From Patescibacteria group bacterium (GTDB lineage Bacteria; Patescibacteriota; Minisyncoccia; Moranbacterales; JAKLHP01): a DNA stretch of 20,940 bases. The stretch's first letter is position 1, and each line of letters starts with the position of its first letter. Shown here piece by piece: positions 13,585 to 19,709 of this stretch. Location: NCBI GenBank assembly GCA_022710085.1, contig JAKLHP010000003.1:1-20940 (forward strand), in the 5' to 3' direction. Below the pieces are notes generated by a model. The model searched no databases and was not told where the DNA came from. It saw nothing but the letters and a program-made list of their open reading frames with translations. The translations under genes were made by a program, and so were the position numbers.

Positions 13585-13599
13585 ATTTTCCAACAGGGC

Positions 13600-13629
13600 T
13601 TGACAGTGATATCATTGAAGTGATATAAT
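13600..13629 (+). promoter_or_regulatory. Promoter of the LexA-like gene
   Basis: Perfect TTGACA (13600-13605) and perfect TATAAT (13624-13629) with an 18-nt spacer: the strongest promoter in the window. Both boxes overlap the operator repeats, as expected for a repressible promoter. Confidence 0.85.
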
Positions 13630-13636
13630 ATCACTG
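13604..13636. promoter_or_regulatory. Candidate LexA autoregulatory operator: three AGTGATAT half-sites
   Basis: A perfect 17-bp palindrome, AGTGATAT-A-ATATCACT (13619-13635), encloses the -10 box. A third half-site, AGTGATAT (13605-13612), lies 14 bp upstream in direct orientation and overlaps the last base of the -35. CAGTGATAT (13604-13612) also pairs exactly with ATATCACTG (13628-13636). Confidence 0.8.
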
Positions 13637-13664
13637 TAATATAAAAATTAATCAAAATAAGCTT

Positions 13665-14330
13665 ATGAAACTTACTTCCAAACAAGAAAATATCCTTAGA
13701 ATGATCAGAGAGCTGATCAAAAGTCACAAGGAAAATCCGACCGGGTATGCTCTTCACAAATACCTTTCTAATCTGGGAGTCGGGGACAGCATCAAATCGG
13801 TAATGCAAGTAATCGAATCACTGGAGAAAAAAGATCTGATCAAAAGAGACAAAAGCCACAGGATCTATCTGGTAGAAAACAATAATTATGCCAATCTGGA
13901 AAGCGTTTTCTCCATCCCTCTTTACGGCCTGGCTTCCTGCGGAGAAGCGCTGGCTTACGCCGATGACAGTGCGGAAGATTTTCTTCAGGTCTCAAGGAGC
14001 CTTTTCCCCGGAAAAAAGAAAAATGAACTTTTTGCTGTAAAGGCCTTGGGAGATTCCATGGACAAGGAAAATATCAATGACGGAGATTATGTTATTTTTG
14101 AAAAATATGACGGCAAATATCTCACTGAGCTGGAAGAAAAAATCGTAGTAGCTGTAATTAATGGAATGGCCACCATCAAGAGATTTAAAAGGGTAGACAA
14201 AAACACGATCGCCCTTTTCCCGAATTCGAGAAATGCCATCCATCACCCGATATTTTTGGACAAGTCAGATTCCATTCTTATTGCCGGAGTTTTCAAGAAG
14301 GTACTTCCGGTGAAATACGTCAGCATATAA
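13665..14330 (+). CDS. lexA: LexA-like SOS repressor (S24 self-cleaving peptidase)
   Basis: Two-domain repressor of 221 aa. Residues 1-70 form a winged helix-turn-helix (KLTSKQENILRMIRELI...SVMQVIESLEKKDLIKRD...RIYLV) of the LexA type. Residues 83-221 are the S24 self-cleavage domain, IPLYGLASCGEAL. The catalytic Ser is S131 (LGDSMDKENINDGDYVIF) and the catalytic Lys is K172 (ATIKRFKRV). The scissile bond, Ala-Gly in E. coli LexA, would here be C92-G93, as in UmuD. LexA is cleaved when RecA filaments form on damaged DNA, derepressing repair genes. The strong promoter carries a palindrome over its -10, arguing for autoregulation. No Shine-Dalgarno seen. It could be a phage-type repressor, but no phage genes are nearby. 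Confidence 0.88.
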   Translation: MKLTSKQENILRMIRELIKSHKENPTGYALHKYLSNLGVGDSIKSVMQVIESLEKKDLIKRDKSHRIYLVENNNYANLESVFSIPLYGLASCGEALAYADDSAEDFLQVSRSLFPGKKKNELFAVKALGDSMDKENINDGDYVIFEKYDGKYLTELEEKIVVAVINGMATIKRFKRVDKNTIALFPNSRNAIHHPIFLDKSDSILIAGVFKKVLPVKYVSI

Positions 14331-14337
14331 TAATCGT

Positions 14338-14493
14338 ATGGAAAATCATTTGAAAGCTCAGGCTCGCGATGGCGGGCAGGGCGTAAAAGCAGTTAAGAGA
14401 GAAGAAAAGAAAAAACCGAAAATGAAAGTTTCCGGGAAAAGTGTTTTCAAGTTGAGAGATATCATCATAAAGAAAGCCAAAGACAAAAGATAA
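14338..14493 (+). CDS. 51-aa lysine-rich small protein (tentative)
   Basis: A 51-codon frame starting 7 nt after the lexA stop, so possibly co-transcribed with it. The protein is very basic (KREEKKKPKMK and KKAKDKR at the end), with a possible helix SVFKLRDIIIKKAK. There is no recognisable Shine-Dalgarno and no family match. A GC-rich patch near the start (about 14360-14383, encoding QARDGGQGV) stands out from the AT-rich surroundings. It could bind nucleic acid by charge. It could also be an untranslated stretch that happens to be open. Confidence 0.5.
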   Translation: MENHLKAQARDGGQGVKAVKREEKKKPKMKVSGKSVFKLRDIIIKKAKDKR

Positions 14494-14519
14494 ACGAACG
14501 TTCTTTAAAAGGGGGTATT

Positions 14520-14840
14520 ATGGTCAAGGAGTGTAAGTCGAAACTTTTTGTCGGACTCAAGGGGGATCCGGGAGATTCTTTCTCGAATGAAACGATAATC
14601 AATGCTCTTCGGGATGCCCGATTATCGACGGATTATGTCAACAAGATGTACAGAGGCAAAGAAGTGTATGTCTGGGAAGCGACTCCGGAATTTCTGAAGA
14701 ACCTGTATATTTTCAGGGCAAGAAACAACGCTCTCAGGTTCGAAGTTTACATCGAAGAGAGATTTGCTTTCCGAAAATTCCGGCTGTTTGAGCCGGGAGT
14801 AAAAAAGAAAGCGAAGTATTCAAGATTCTCCAAGAAGTGA
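14520..14840 (+). CDS. Hypothetical protein, 106 aa
   Basis: Not recognised. The ATG at 14520 follows AAGGGGG, an acceptable Shine-Dalgarno. The protein is mixed alpha/beta in appearance, without signal or membrane segment. It has hydrophobic strands KLFVGL and VYVWEATP, a helix SNETIINALRDARLS, FRARNNALRFEVYIEERF, and a basic tail KKKAKYSRFSKK. The sequence TIINALRDARLS...YVNKMYRGKEVYVWEA may form a compact nucleic-acid-binding domain, but this is only an impression. A strong terminator follows within 15 nt. It lies in a run of small unknown genes after lexA. Confidence 0.75.
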   Translation: MVKECKSKLFVGLKGDPGDSFSNETIINALRDARLSTDYVNKMYRGKEVYVWEATPEFLKNLYIFRARNNALRFEVYIEERFAFRKFRLFEPGVKKKAKYSRFSKK

Positions 14841-14852
14841 AAGCAATCTTGG

Positions 14853-14885
14853 AAAAAGGCTGTGGAAAAATCCGCAGCCTTTTTT
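14853..14885 (+). terminator. Intrinsic terminator
   Basis: A 13-bp stem, AAAAAGGCTG plus TGG (14853-14865) pairing with CCG plus CAGCCTTTTT (14872-14885, one U-G pair), around a 6-nt loop. The final T-run is part of the stem. Confidence 0.9.
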
Positions 14886-14975
14886 AACTTTGCCGGATTA
14901 AAAATATTGTGTAAAATGAAGATGCTTTACTAAAATTGCTAATGAGTAAAAATAGCAGAGAAGGAGGTGGCGAGA

Positions 14976-15461
14976 ATGTGCGGCGAAAAAGTTCTTACAG
15001 GTTCTTTGGAGGCATTAAGAGAGTTTGTCTCAAATCCGAACTACTTCCATTGTATAGGAATGGTAGTTCCGAGGAGAATAGGAGTGCTTATTTTCCTGGC
15101 TAAGCTGGAGGGCAAACATTATATCTCCGGATCCTTGAATAGTGGAAATATTGTTTTTCACTTGGTGGATTGGAAAGGTTGCAAGTGGGTGATATTAACT
15201 ATTCCCAAAGAAGATGTTTCTTTCGCGGAAGAGCTAGCGAAGGAAAACGGCCTTGTGATGACCAAGGGATCGCCTTCGGTCATTGCGAAAGGAAAAACTT
15301 TCCCATTTCCCGTTCAAGGAGAAAATATCTTTACTCTTACCGGTAGCCAAGAAGAAATTGCCGACAGGAAAAAATACGCAATGCTTCTTGTGGAAGAGGA
15401 CAGGGAGATTGATGAATTTCTCGAAATCCAGGAAACGATCAAAAAAGGCCAGATCCAATAG
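14976..15461 (+). CDS. Hypothetical protein, 161 aa
   Basis: Not recognised. The start is set at the ATG at 14976 because AAGGAGGTG (14961-14969) is its Shine-Dalgarno. The in-frame GTG at 14967 is part of that site. The protein looks soluble and alpha/beta: LTGSLEALREFV, strands GVLIFLAKLE, KHYISGSL, NIVFHLVDW and WVILTIP, a helix FAEELAKEN, and a charged C-terminal helix (EEDREIDEFLEIQETIKKG). The last codons are inside the terminator stem. Upstream, TTGTGT (14907) and TAAAAT (14931) with 18 nt between could be a weak promoter. Probably monocistronic. Confidence 0.75.
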   Translation: MCGEKVLTGSLEALREFVSNPNYFHCIGMVVPRRIGVLIFLAKLEGKHYISGSLNSGNIVFHLVDWKGCKWVILTIPKEDVSFAEELAKENGLVMTKGSPSVIAKGKTFPFPVQGENIFTLTGSQEEIADRKKYAMLLVEEDREIDEFLEIQETIKKGQIQ

Positions 15462-15475
15462 GCCTTTTTCTTTTT
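15442..15475 (+). terminator. Intrinsic terminator overlapping a gene's 3' end
   Basis: A 9-bp stem, AAAAAGGCC (15442-15450) with GGCCTTTTT (15461-15469), then C and TTTTT. The left arm and loop are coding sequence of the 161-aa gene. Confidence 0.9.
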
Positions 15476-15545
15476 GTCGGAATATTTCTAATTTTTTGAT
15501 TCCGGTTCGAATAGAAAAATAATTTGGGTTTAGGATATTTTTTAT

Positions 15546-15573
15546 TTGCAAAAAGGAAGATAGGGGGTAAAAT
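15546..15573 (+). promoter_or_regulatory. Possible promoter with G-run next to the -10
   Basis: TTGCAA (15546-15551), 16-nt spacer ending in five G, then TAAAAT (15568-15573), 33 nt before the ATG at 15607. The block GGGGGTAAAAT recurs at 17683-17693 upstream of another gene. Confidence 0.5.
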
Positions 15574-15606
15574 TATATTATTAAGAAAATTTATCACTTA
15601 AAAAAT

Positions 15607-16449
15607 ATGGAAAAATTTTCACGAGAAAGATTAGAAAACCAGATTATTTTTCCCGATCTGGAAAAAAGATTTAATGGAGCTGAAAACAGTCTTAAAGAAT
15701 ACAAGATAGATGTGGATCTATTTTATGATTTGTACGGAAAAGAAAAGGTGGAAGAAGACAAGTCGAAAGTCGGGCATATCAAAGAGAAATTTCTCAGAGA
15801 AAATACTCCTTCTGAAATTGAAGCGAAAAAGATGGCAGTTATTTTTGAAGCGCTTTTCAACAAGCACGGAGAGCAAAGCGATTGGTTGGGAGGAAACGCT
15901 TCAATAATTCCCACTAGCGAATATGACGATATTGTGAATGGAGTCGATGCTATTGCGGAATTTGCCGAAGAAGGAAAGAATCCTTATCATTTGGGATTGG
16001 GGATCGATGTGACTTACAGCTCGCATATTAAAAAGAAATTTGAAAAAATAAAAGAAAAAATCGACAATGGAAAACTTTCTGAAATAAAATATTTTCAGTC
16101 TATTAATATGGATTTCACTGGAAAATTATCTCAGATTCCCAGAGTGGTGATTGCAATTACCAAAGAAACTCTCAAAGAATTGGTGGATTTGGATGAAGGC
16201 AGAAAGAATAAAGAACTAGCCGTTCATTTTATCCAATTTCAGGTATTGGAAGAAATATTGATGCAACTTAAATTGTTCAAAGGATATGCTGAAAAAGTCG
16301 GGCAGATAAAGATTGTTGAAAAGTTTGAGATGACTGAACGAATCATCACTGAAATTTATGAGAATAAGAAAGAAACTGTTTTGGATAATGGAAAAAGAGA
16401 CAACTCCTTAAAGCTTTTGGAAGAACAGGCAAAAGCAGTTTTCTCTTGA
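15607..16449 (+). CDS. Hypothetical protein, 280 aa, possible nuclease-like fold
   Basis: Not assigned to a named family. It is a soluble, charged protein. The N-terminal third is helical and Lys/Glu-rich (RERLENQIIFPDLEKRF...). The middle (about residues 85-150) is the most ordered-looking part: KHGEQSDWLGGNASIIPTSEYDDIVNGVDAIAEF, then YHLGLGIDVTYSSHIKKKFEKIKEKI. Acidic residues in this segment (YDD, NGVD, GIDV) recall the acidic core of PD-(D/E)xK nuclease folds, but the usual Lys is not in place, so this is speculation. The C-terminus is helical. No Shine-Dalgarno (AAAAAATATG leader). It has its own probable promoter and no clear terminator before the next promoter at 16463. Confidence 0.8.
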   Translation: MEKFSRERLENQIIFPDLEKRFNGAENSLKEYKIDVDLFYDLYGKEKVEEDKSKVGHIKEKFLRENTPSEIEAKKMAVIFEALFNKHGEQSDWLGGNASIIPTSEYDDIVNGVDAIAEFAEEGKNPYHLGLGIDVTYSSHIKKKFEKIKEKIDNGKLSEIKYFQSINMDFTGKLSQIPRVVIAITKETLKELVDLDEGRKNKELAVHFIQFQVLEEILMQLKLFKGYAEKVGQIKIVEKFEMTERIITEIYENKKETVLDNGKRDNSLKLLEEQAKAVFS

Positions 16450-16462
16450 AAATTCCGAATAC

Positions 16463-16491
16463 TTGACAAAAACGAAAAAGTTTAGTATAAA
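16463..16491 (+). promoter_or_regulatory. Sigma-70 promoter of the 59-aa ORF
   Basis: TTGACA (16463-16468), 17-nt spacer, TATAAA (16486-16491): a near-consensus promoter 45 nt before the ATG at 16536. Confidence 0.82.
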
Positions 16492-16535
16492 TCAAATATA
16501 ATTTTCAAATCTCGATATTAATAGGAGGAAGATTT

Positions 16536-16715
16536 ATGGCGATGGGAGTAAAAGGGACCAGAAATGGAATAGTCGACCTGGTTGATATGTTCGGAGGGGC
16601 GTCGGATGAAAGGCCGAGGCTTATCGTCAAAGAAAACTCGACAGTTATCAGGAGAGACAGAAAAACTCTTCCAGAGGACGTGAGAGTGAAGGCTTCTCGC
16701 TCCGGAGAGGAGTAG
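16536..16715 (+). CDS. 59-aa small protein of unknown function
   Basis: A 59-codon frame with a strong Shine-Dalgarno (AGGAGGAAGATTT before the ATG), a near-consensus promoter and its own terminator, so it is almost certainly expressed. The protein is polar with no membrane helix: KGTRNGIVDLVDMFGG, a basic stretch (TVIRRDRKTLPEDVRVK) and an acidic end (SGEE). No family recognised. The complete dedicated expression unit implies a real, possibly abundant product. Confidence 0.75.
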   Translation: MAMGVKGTRNGIVDLVDMFGGASDERPRLIVKENSTVIRRDRKTLPEDVRVKASRSGEE

Positions 16716-16739
16716 GAAAATAAGAGCAACATCAACATC

Positions 16740-16782
16740 AGCGGGCATTGGCAAACTGGCCAAGAGCCCGCTTTCTTTTTTT
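16740..16782 (+). terminator. Intrinsic terminator after the 59-aa ORF
   Basis: Outer stem AGCGGGC (16740-16746)/GCCCGCT (16766-16772) with an inner TTGGC/GCCAA stem, then TTCTTTTTTT. Confidence 0.9.
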
Positions 16783-16847
16783 AAAAAATATCTGTTTTAG
16801 CGGATGTATATTTAAGCTTGTAGTGTAAGGTGTACTTAAAACGGGAA

Positions 16848-16879
16848 ATAAAAAAGCCGGAGGGTTTTGCCCTGCCGGC
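16848..16879 (-). terminator. Intrinsic terminator of the metalloprotease-like gene
   Basis: On the minus strand, GCCGG (16879-16875) and CCGGC (16860-16856) pair, with CCC/GGG inside and one bulged base, followed by TTTTTTATTT. It converges with the plus-strand terminator at 16740-16782; the roughly 65 bp between them hold no gene that I can see. Confidence 0.87.
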
Positions 16880-16892
16880 CCGTTTTCGTTCC

Positions 16893-17576
16893 CTAGAGAT
16901 GAAGAAATTTTCTGATCCTGGTTATTGTTTTTCTCAATAAAGAATCATTCTCTCTTTGCATCTCCTCGATCCTTCGGTAGGCAAACGAGAATATTTCTTC
17001 GTTGAGATAACCGTATCTGCGCTTGCTTCTTGAAGATTTTCTTCCTTCTCTTACAATTTCAGAAAGACCCATGAACATTGTCAGAAGGTCAGTCACTTCT
17101 TCGTTCTGCCAAAGTTCCGGTTTTACTGTTCTAAGAAGAACATGGGACATTTCATGCGAAATACAATAGAAGAAAGTTTCGAACTTTTCATACTGGAGAG
17201 ACTTTTTAATCCTGATTGTCAGCTTGCATTTTCCTAGATTGGGATCTCCGAAAATAGGCATAAAGTCAGGGGTCATAACCTGTGCGGCCCAGCCAGTGCG
17301 GTCGTGGAAATTTCTTATTGCAAAATCCTTTTCAAGCTCCGGCAGATTCTCAAAGTTTTTGTTGTAAACATATTGCAACCTGAATTCCATCGGAAGACCG
17401 AATATGTTTTTTATCTCCCAGACGAAATCCGAGAAACTGCCGTCTTTTCTGCATCTTTCAAACTTATTGCGTAATCGCTCGATATTTTCCGGATCTAGGT
17501 TGTCTTTTAACCCGAATGTTTGAAATAGAATCGTGATAATATTATCGATCCTTTCGAAATCGGATAATAATGCCAT
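16893..17576 (-). CDS. Putative zinc metalloprotease-like protein (HExxH)
   Basis: A 227-aa protein without signal peptide. It carries CISHEMSHVLL: a HExxH zinc motif at 141-145 in the hydrophobic context typical of metallopeptidases. A downstream NEEVTDLLTMFMGL (158-171) could give the third ligand (E159, E160 or D163), in the gluzincin manner. A later block, RYGYLNEEIFSFAYRRI (187-203), recalls proteins with the order HExxH - TDLLT - GYL that I cannot tie to a named family. It is probably cytosolic; substrate unknown. Start fixed by AAAAAGGAGG before the ATG at 17576. Monocistronic, with its own terminator. Its leader carries a 14-bp perfect palindrome, so expression may be controlled. Divergent from the CARDB-type gene. 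Confidence 0.75.
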   Translation of the reverse strand: MALLSDFERIDNIITILFQTFGLKDNLDPENIERLRNKFERCRKDGSFSDFVWEIKNIFGLPMEFRLQYVYNKNFENLPELEKDFAIRNFHDRTGWAAQVMTPDFMPIFGDPNLGKCKLTIRIKKSLQYEKFETFFYCISHEMSHVLLRTVKPELWQNEEVTDLLTMFMGLSEIVREGRKSSRSKRRYGYLNEEIFSFAYRRIEEMQRENDSLLRKTITRIRKFLHL

Positions 17577-17603
17577 GTTCTCCTCCTTTTTAAAATTGCT
17601 GTT

Positions 17604-17617
17604 CCAGTATATACTGG
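17604..17617. promoter_or_regulatory. 14-bp perfect palindrome, operator candidate
   Basis: CCAGTATATACTGG lies between the minus-strand promoter and the Shine-Dalgarno of the metalloprotease-like gene, a few bases past its expected transcription start. A repressor site is the simplest reading. It shares the CAGT...ACTG ends of the lexA operator but is shorter. Confidence 0.55.
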
Positions 17618-17627
17618 CAGACTATGA

Positions 17628-17656
17628 ATGATGGCATTTAAACCGCCTTCTGTCAA
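17628..17656 (-). promoter_or_regulatory. Promoter of the metalloprotease-like gene
   Basis: On the minus strand, perfect TTGACA (17656-17651), 17-nt spacer, CATCAT (17633-17628, four of six). A strong -35 with a weak -10. Confidence 0.5.
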
Positions 17657-17664
17657 TAATCCGG

Positions 17665-17693
17665 TTGAAACAAGAACGAAAGGGGGGTAAAAT
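17665..17693 (+). promoter_or_regulatory. Promoter of the CARDB-type gene, with G-run before the -10
   Basis: TTGAAA (17665-17670), 17-nt spacer ending in six G, TAAAAT (17688-17693), 38 nt before the ATG at 17732. Its -35 is 8 bp from that of the divergent promoter, so the two could influence each other. Confidence 0.65.
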
Positions 17694-17731
17694 AAAGATA
17701 GGAATGAATAATAAATATTAAATAAAAAAAT

Positions 17732-18655
17732 ATGGAACAAGAACCAATGCCAAGCATGGCGCCTGAACCGGGGAAAAAACCTGATTCAAAAAAATTTCTA
17801 ATTGCCATAATAATCGTTCTGTCCATAGGATTTTTAGTGATCGGTTTTCTGCTGATGCGCAGCATGAATAGAAATGCTCAACCGGAAAATGAAGCGGCAA
17901 CCGGAGAGCCCTCGTCTTCAACGGTTTCGAGCAACACAACAAACGAAAGCGCCGCTTCAACGACATCCGAAACGGAAGAGACTGCTCCCGTGAATGCCAA
18001 AAAAGCCGATCTCTATGTGAAAAGCTATACCCTGAGCGAAACTCCGAAAGTCGGATCCGAATTTACAGCCACAATAATAATCGGCAATAAGGGGCAGGTC
18101 GCATCGGCTGAATCGTATTGGGAATGGTGGTCCACCGATTCCAAACAGATCTGCAAGAAAAAAATAGGGGCTATTGCGGCTGGAGGAATCAGCACCGTTG
18201 AATGTAAGCATACCTATACGGATTGGAGCGACTATACGACCAAGGCGATCGTCGACTCGCAAGGCGACGTGGAAGAAGGCGATGAGAACAATAATGTAGC
18301 CACCAAGGAAGTGACTCCGATCCATGGAAAACCGGATCTGACCATCACCGAATATGAATTTAATCATGATCCGGTAATGGGGGAAGAATTCAAAGTTGAA
18401 ATTACGATTAAGAATAAAGGAGAAACCGATGCCGGAGATTTCAAATGGGAATGGTGGTCAAACGCCTCTTCGTCATCATGCGATGGAGAAGTTGACGGAT
18501 TGGAAGCCGGCGAGAGCACGGAGGTTTCCTGCAAGTATACCTATGGCGGCTGGTCGACATACGAAACAAAAGCGGTGGTCGATGTTGATGATGAAGTTAA
18601 TGAAAAGAATGAGGGGAATAACACTTCGACAAAGACTGTGATTCCGGAGCATTAA
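17732..18655 (+). CDS. Membrane-anchored surface protein with two tandem CARDB-type domains
   Basis: 307 aa. A short cytoplasmic Pro-rich N-terminus (1-21) is followed by one membrane helix (about 22-42, FLIAIIIVLSIGFLVIGFLLM), a Ser/Thr/Glu-rich extracellular linker (about 48-90), then two similar beta-sandwich repeats. Repeat 1 (about 91-195) starts KADLYVKSYTLSETPKVGSEF and repeat 2 (about 200-305) starts KPDLTITEYEFNHDPVMGEEF. Each has WEWWS near the middle, a pair of cysteines (ICKK/VECKH and SSCDG/VSCKY) that may form a disulfide, and an end like VDSQGDVEEGDENNN. This matches CARDB adhesion-like modules in bacterial and archaeal surface proteins. It is probably displayed outside the cell with a binding or structural role. 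No Shine-Dalgarno; ends in a strong terminator. Confidence 0.85.
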   Translation: MEQEPMPSMAPEPGKKPDSKKFLIAIIIVLSIGFLVIGFLLMRSMNRNAQPENEAATGEPSSSTVSSNTTNESAASTTSETEETAPVNAKKADLYVKSYTLSETPKVGSEFTATIIIGNKGQVASAESYWEWWSTDSKQICKKKIGAIAAGGISTVECKHTYTDWSDYTTKAIVDSQGDVEEGDENNNVATKEVTPIHGKPDLTITEYEFNHDPVMGEEFKVEITIKNKGETDAGDFKWEWWSNASSSSCDGEVDGLEAGESTEVSCKYTYGGWSTYETKAVVDVDDEVNEKNEGNNTSTKTVIPEH

Positions 18656-18686
18656 TTTAACGGAAGCTTTCTCAATGGCTAACTAT

Positions 18687-18714
18687 AAAGCGTTAACTCT
18701 GTTAACGCTTTTTT
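18687..18714 (+). terminator. Intrinsic terminator after the CARDB-type gene
   Basis: A perfect 11-bp stem, AAAGCGTTAAC (18687-18697)/GTTAACGCTTT (18701-18711), with a 3-nt loop and a T-run. Confidence 0.93.
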
Positions 18715-18722
18715 ATTTTTCC

Positions 18723-18751
18723 TTGAAAAATAGCCCGAATAGGCATAGAAT
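18723..18751 (+). promoter_or_regulatory. Promoter of panD
   Basis: TTGAAA (18723-18728), 17-nt spacer, TAGAAT (18746-18751). It rules out the in-frame TTG at 18751 as a start, since that base belongs to the -10 box. Confidence 0.65.
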
Positions 18752-18798
18752 TGAGTTACAAGAAGAATGTCACAGGAAAATTTTTAATATTCAAAATT

Positions 18799-19140
18799 AT
18801 GCGATTTATTCTGCGTTCGAAAATTCATAAAGCTATTGTTACCGAAGCTAATCTTAATTATGTCGGTAGCATTACGATTGATGAGGATCTGATCGAGAAG
18901 GCAGGATTTTGGCCGGGGGAAAAAGTCCTGGTGGTCAGCAACACGACCGGAATACGATTGGAAACTTATGTGATGGTCGGTGAGCGGGGATCCGGAGTTA
19001 TCTGTATGAACGGCGCCGCCGCCCATCTTATCAAGAAGGATGAGGAAATTATCATTATGGGATTTGAATTGACGGATAAAAAAATAAATCCAATGAACAT
19101 CCTGGTGGATAAAAATAACAAATTTTTAAAATTCTTATAA
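18799..19140 (+). CDS. panD: Aspartate 1-decarboxylase (pyruvoyl enzyme) PanD
   Basis: Converts L-aspartate to beta-alanine for pantothenate and coenzyme A synthesis. The proenzyme cuts itself at a Gly-Ser bond and the Ser becomes the pyruvoyl cofactor. 113 aa from the ATG at 18799. The cleavage site is G23-S24 in NYVGSITID. Catalytic-site residues are visible: K8 (SKIH), R53, T56 and Y57 (RLETYV), GERGSGVICMNGAAA (61-75). The C-terminal roughly 25 residues (LTDKKINPMN...) are basic. No panB, panC or other pantothenate gene is in this window. No Shine-Dalgarno. Probably co-transcribed with the next gene, 23 nt downstream. Confidence 0.95.
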   Translation: MRFILRSKIHKAIVTEANLNYVGSITIDEDLIEKAGFWPGEKVLVVSNTTGIRLETYVMVGERGSGVICMNGAAAHLIKKDEEIIIMGFELTDKKINPMNILVDKNNKFLKFL

Positions 19141-19163
19141 ATTAAAAATTAAAACGATATTTT

Positions 19164-19691
19164 ATGGAAAATTCATTAGAAAAAATGGTGAAGGAAAAAG
19201 ATCCGCAAGCGATCCAGGTAAAAGAGTTGCTTGATTTTTCGGTAAAATATAAGCTCGATAGCAAGGAGATGACAAAAGCCTATGAAATAGCTTTGGACTT
19301 GGAAGAGCAGGAATCCCCAGAAGCGATCCGCGAGGAAGTCAAAACCCTGGCGGAAAAAATGAAAAAATTCATCAATGAAGGCCTGGCTCTGAATAGGATA
19401 GTGGAACTGGTAAATCAAAAAGTGGATTATGAAAATGCTCCCAAGGAGTATTATGCCATGGTTAGCAGTATGCCGATAAACGACAAAGGCAAAAAAGTAT
19501 TGAAATCAATCGTGGAAAGAAAAAGAATGGGAAGCCTTGCTATTTTTGAGGAAGGGAAAAAACTTTGCGAGGTGGATATTTCAGACAGGGTTTTAAACGG
19601 AGAATGTAGCCAGAACGACTTGGCAGTGGAACTTATGTATATCCTCGATCGGTTCAAAGACAAAAAAATCGAAGTGATGTTTTCGGAATAA
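19164..19691 (+). CDS. Hypothetical helical protein, 175 aa
   Basis: Not recognised. A soluble protein that looks largely alpha-helical and charged: an N-terminal Lys/Glu-rich helix, KELLDFSVKYKLDSKEMTKAYEIALDLEEQ, REEVKTLAEKMKKFINEGLALNRIVELV, then NAPKEYYAMVSSMPINDKGKKVLKSIVERKRMG and a C-terminal DLAVELMYILDRFKDKKIEVMF. Only one Cys pair (C137, C148), no metal motif, no signal or membrane segment. It lies between panD and radC with short gaps (23 and 18 nt), suggesting a panD-unknown-radC transcript. The leader is A/T-rich without Shine-Dalgarno, like its neighbours. Confidence 0.8.
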   Translation: MENSLEKMVKEKDPQAIQVKELLDFSVKYKLDSKEMTKAYEIALDLEEQESPEAIREEVKTLAEKMKKFINEGLALNRIVELVNQKVDYENAPKEYYAMVSSMPINDKGKKVLKSIVERKRMGSLAIFEEGKKLCEVDISDRVLNGECSQNDLAVELMYILDRFKDKKIEVMFSE

Positions 19692-19709
19692 GAGTTTAAA
19701 AATAAGAAT

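Noticed and set aside
13665..14330. Reading the LexA-like protein as a prophage CI repressor
   Set aside because: The N-terminal domain looks like the LexA winged helix rather than a CI-type HTH, and no phage genes are adjacent.
16783..16850. Inverted repeats TTTAAG/CTTAAA and GTTTTA/TAAAAC between the converging terminators
   Set aside because: Short, A/T-rich arms with long loops, expected by chance. No T-run or gene association.
18751..18798. Longer panD starting at TTG 18751
   Set aside because: The TTG overlaps the -10 box, and the added 16 residues are not in the family. PanD normally starts a few residues before the conserved K-I-H, as with the ATG at 18799.
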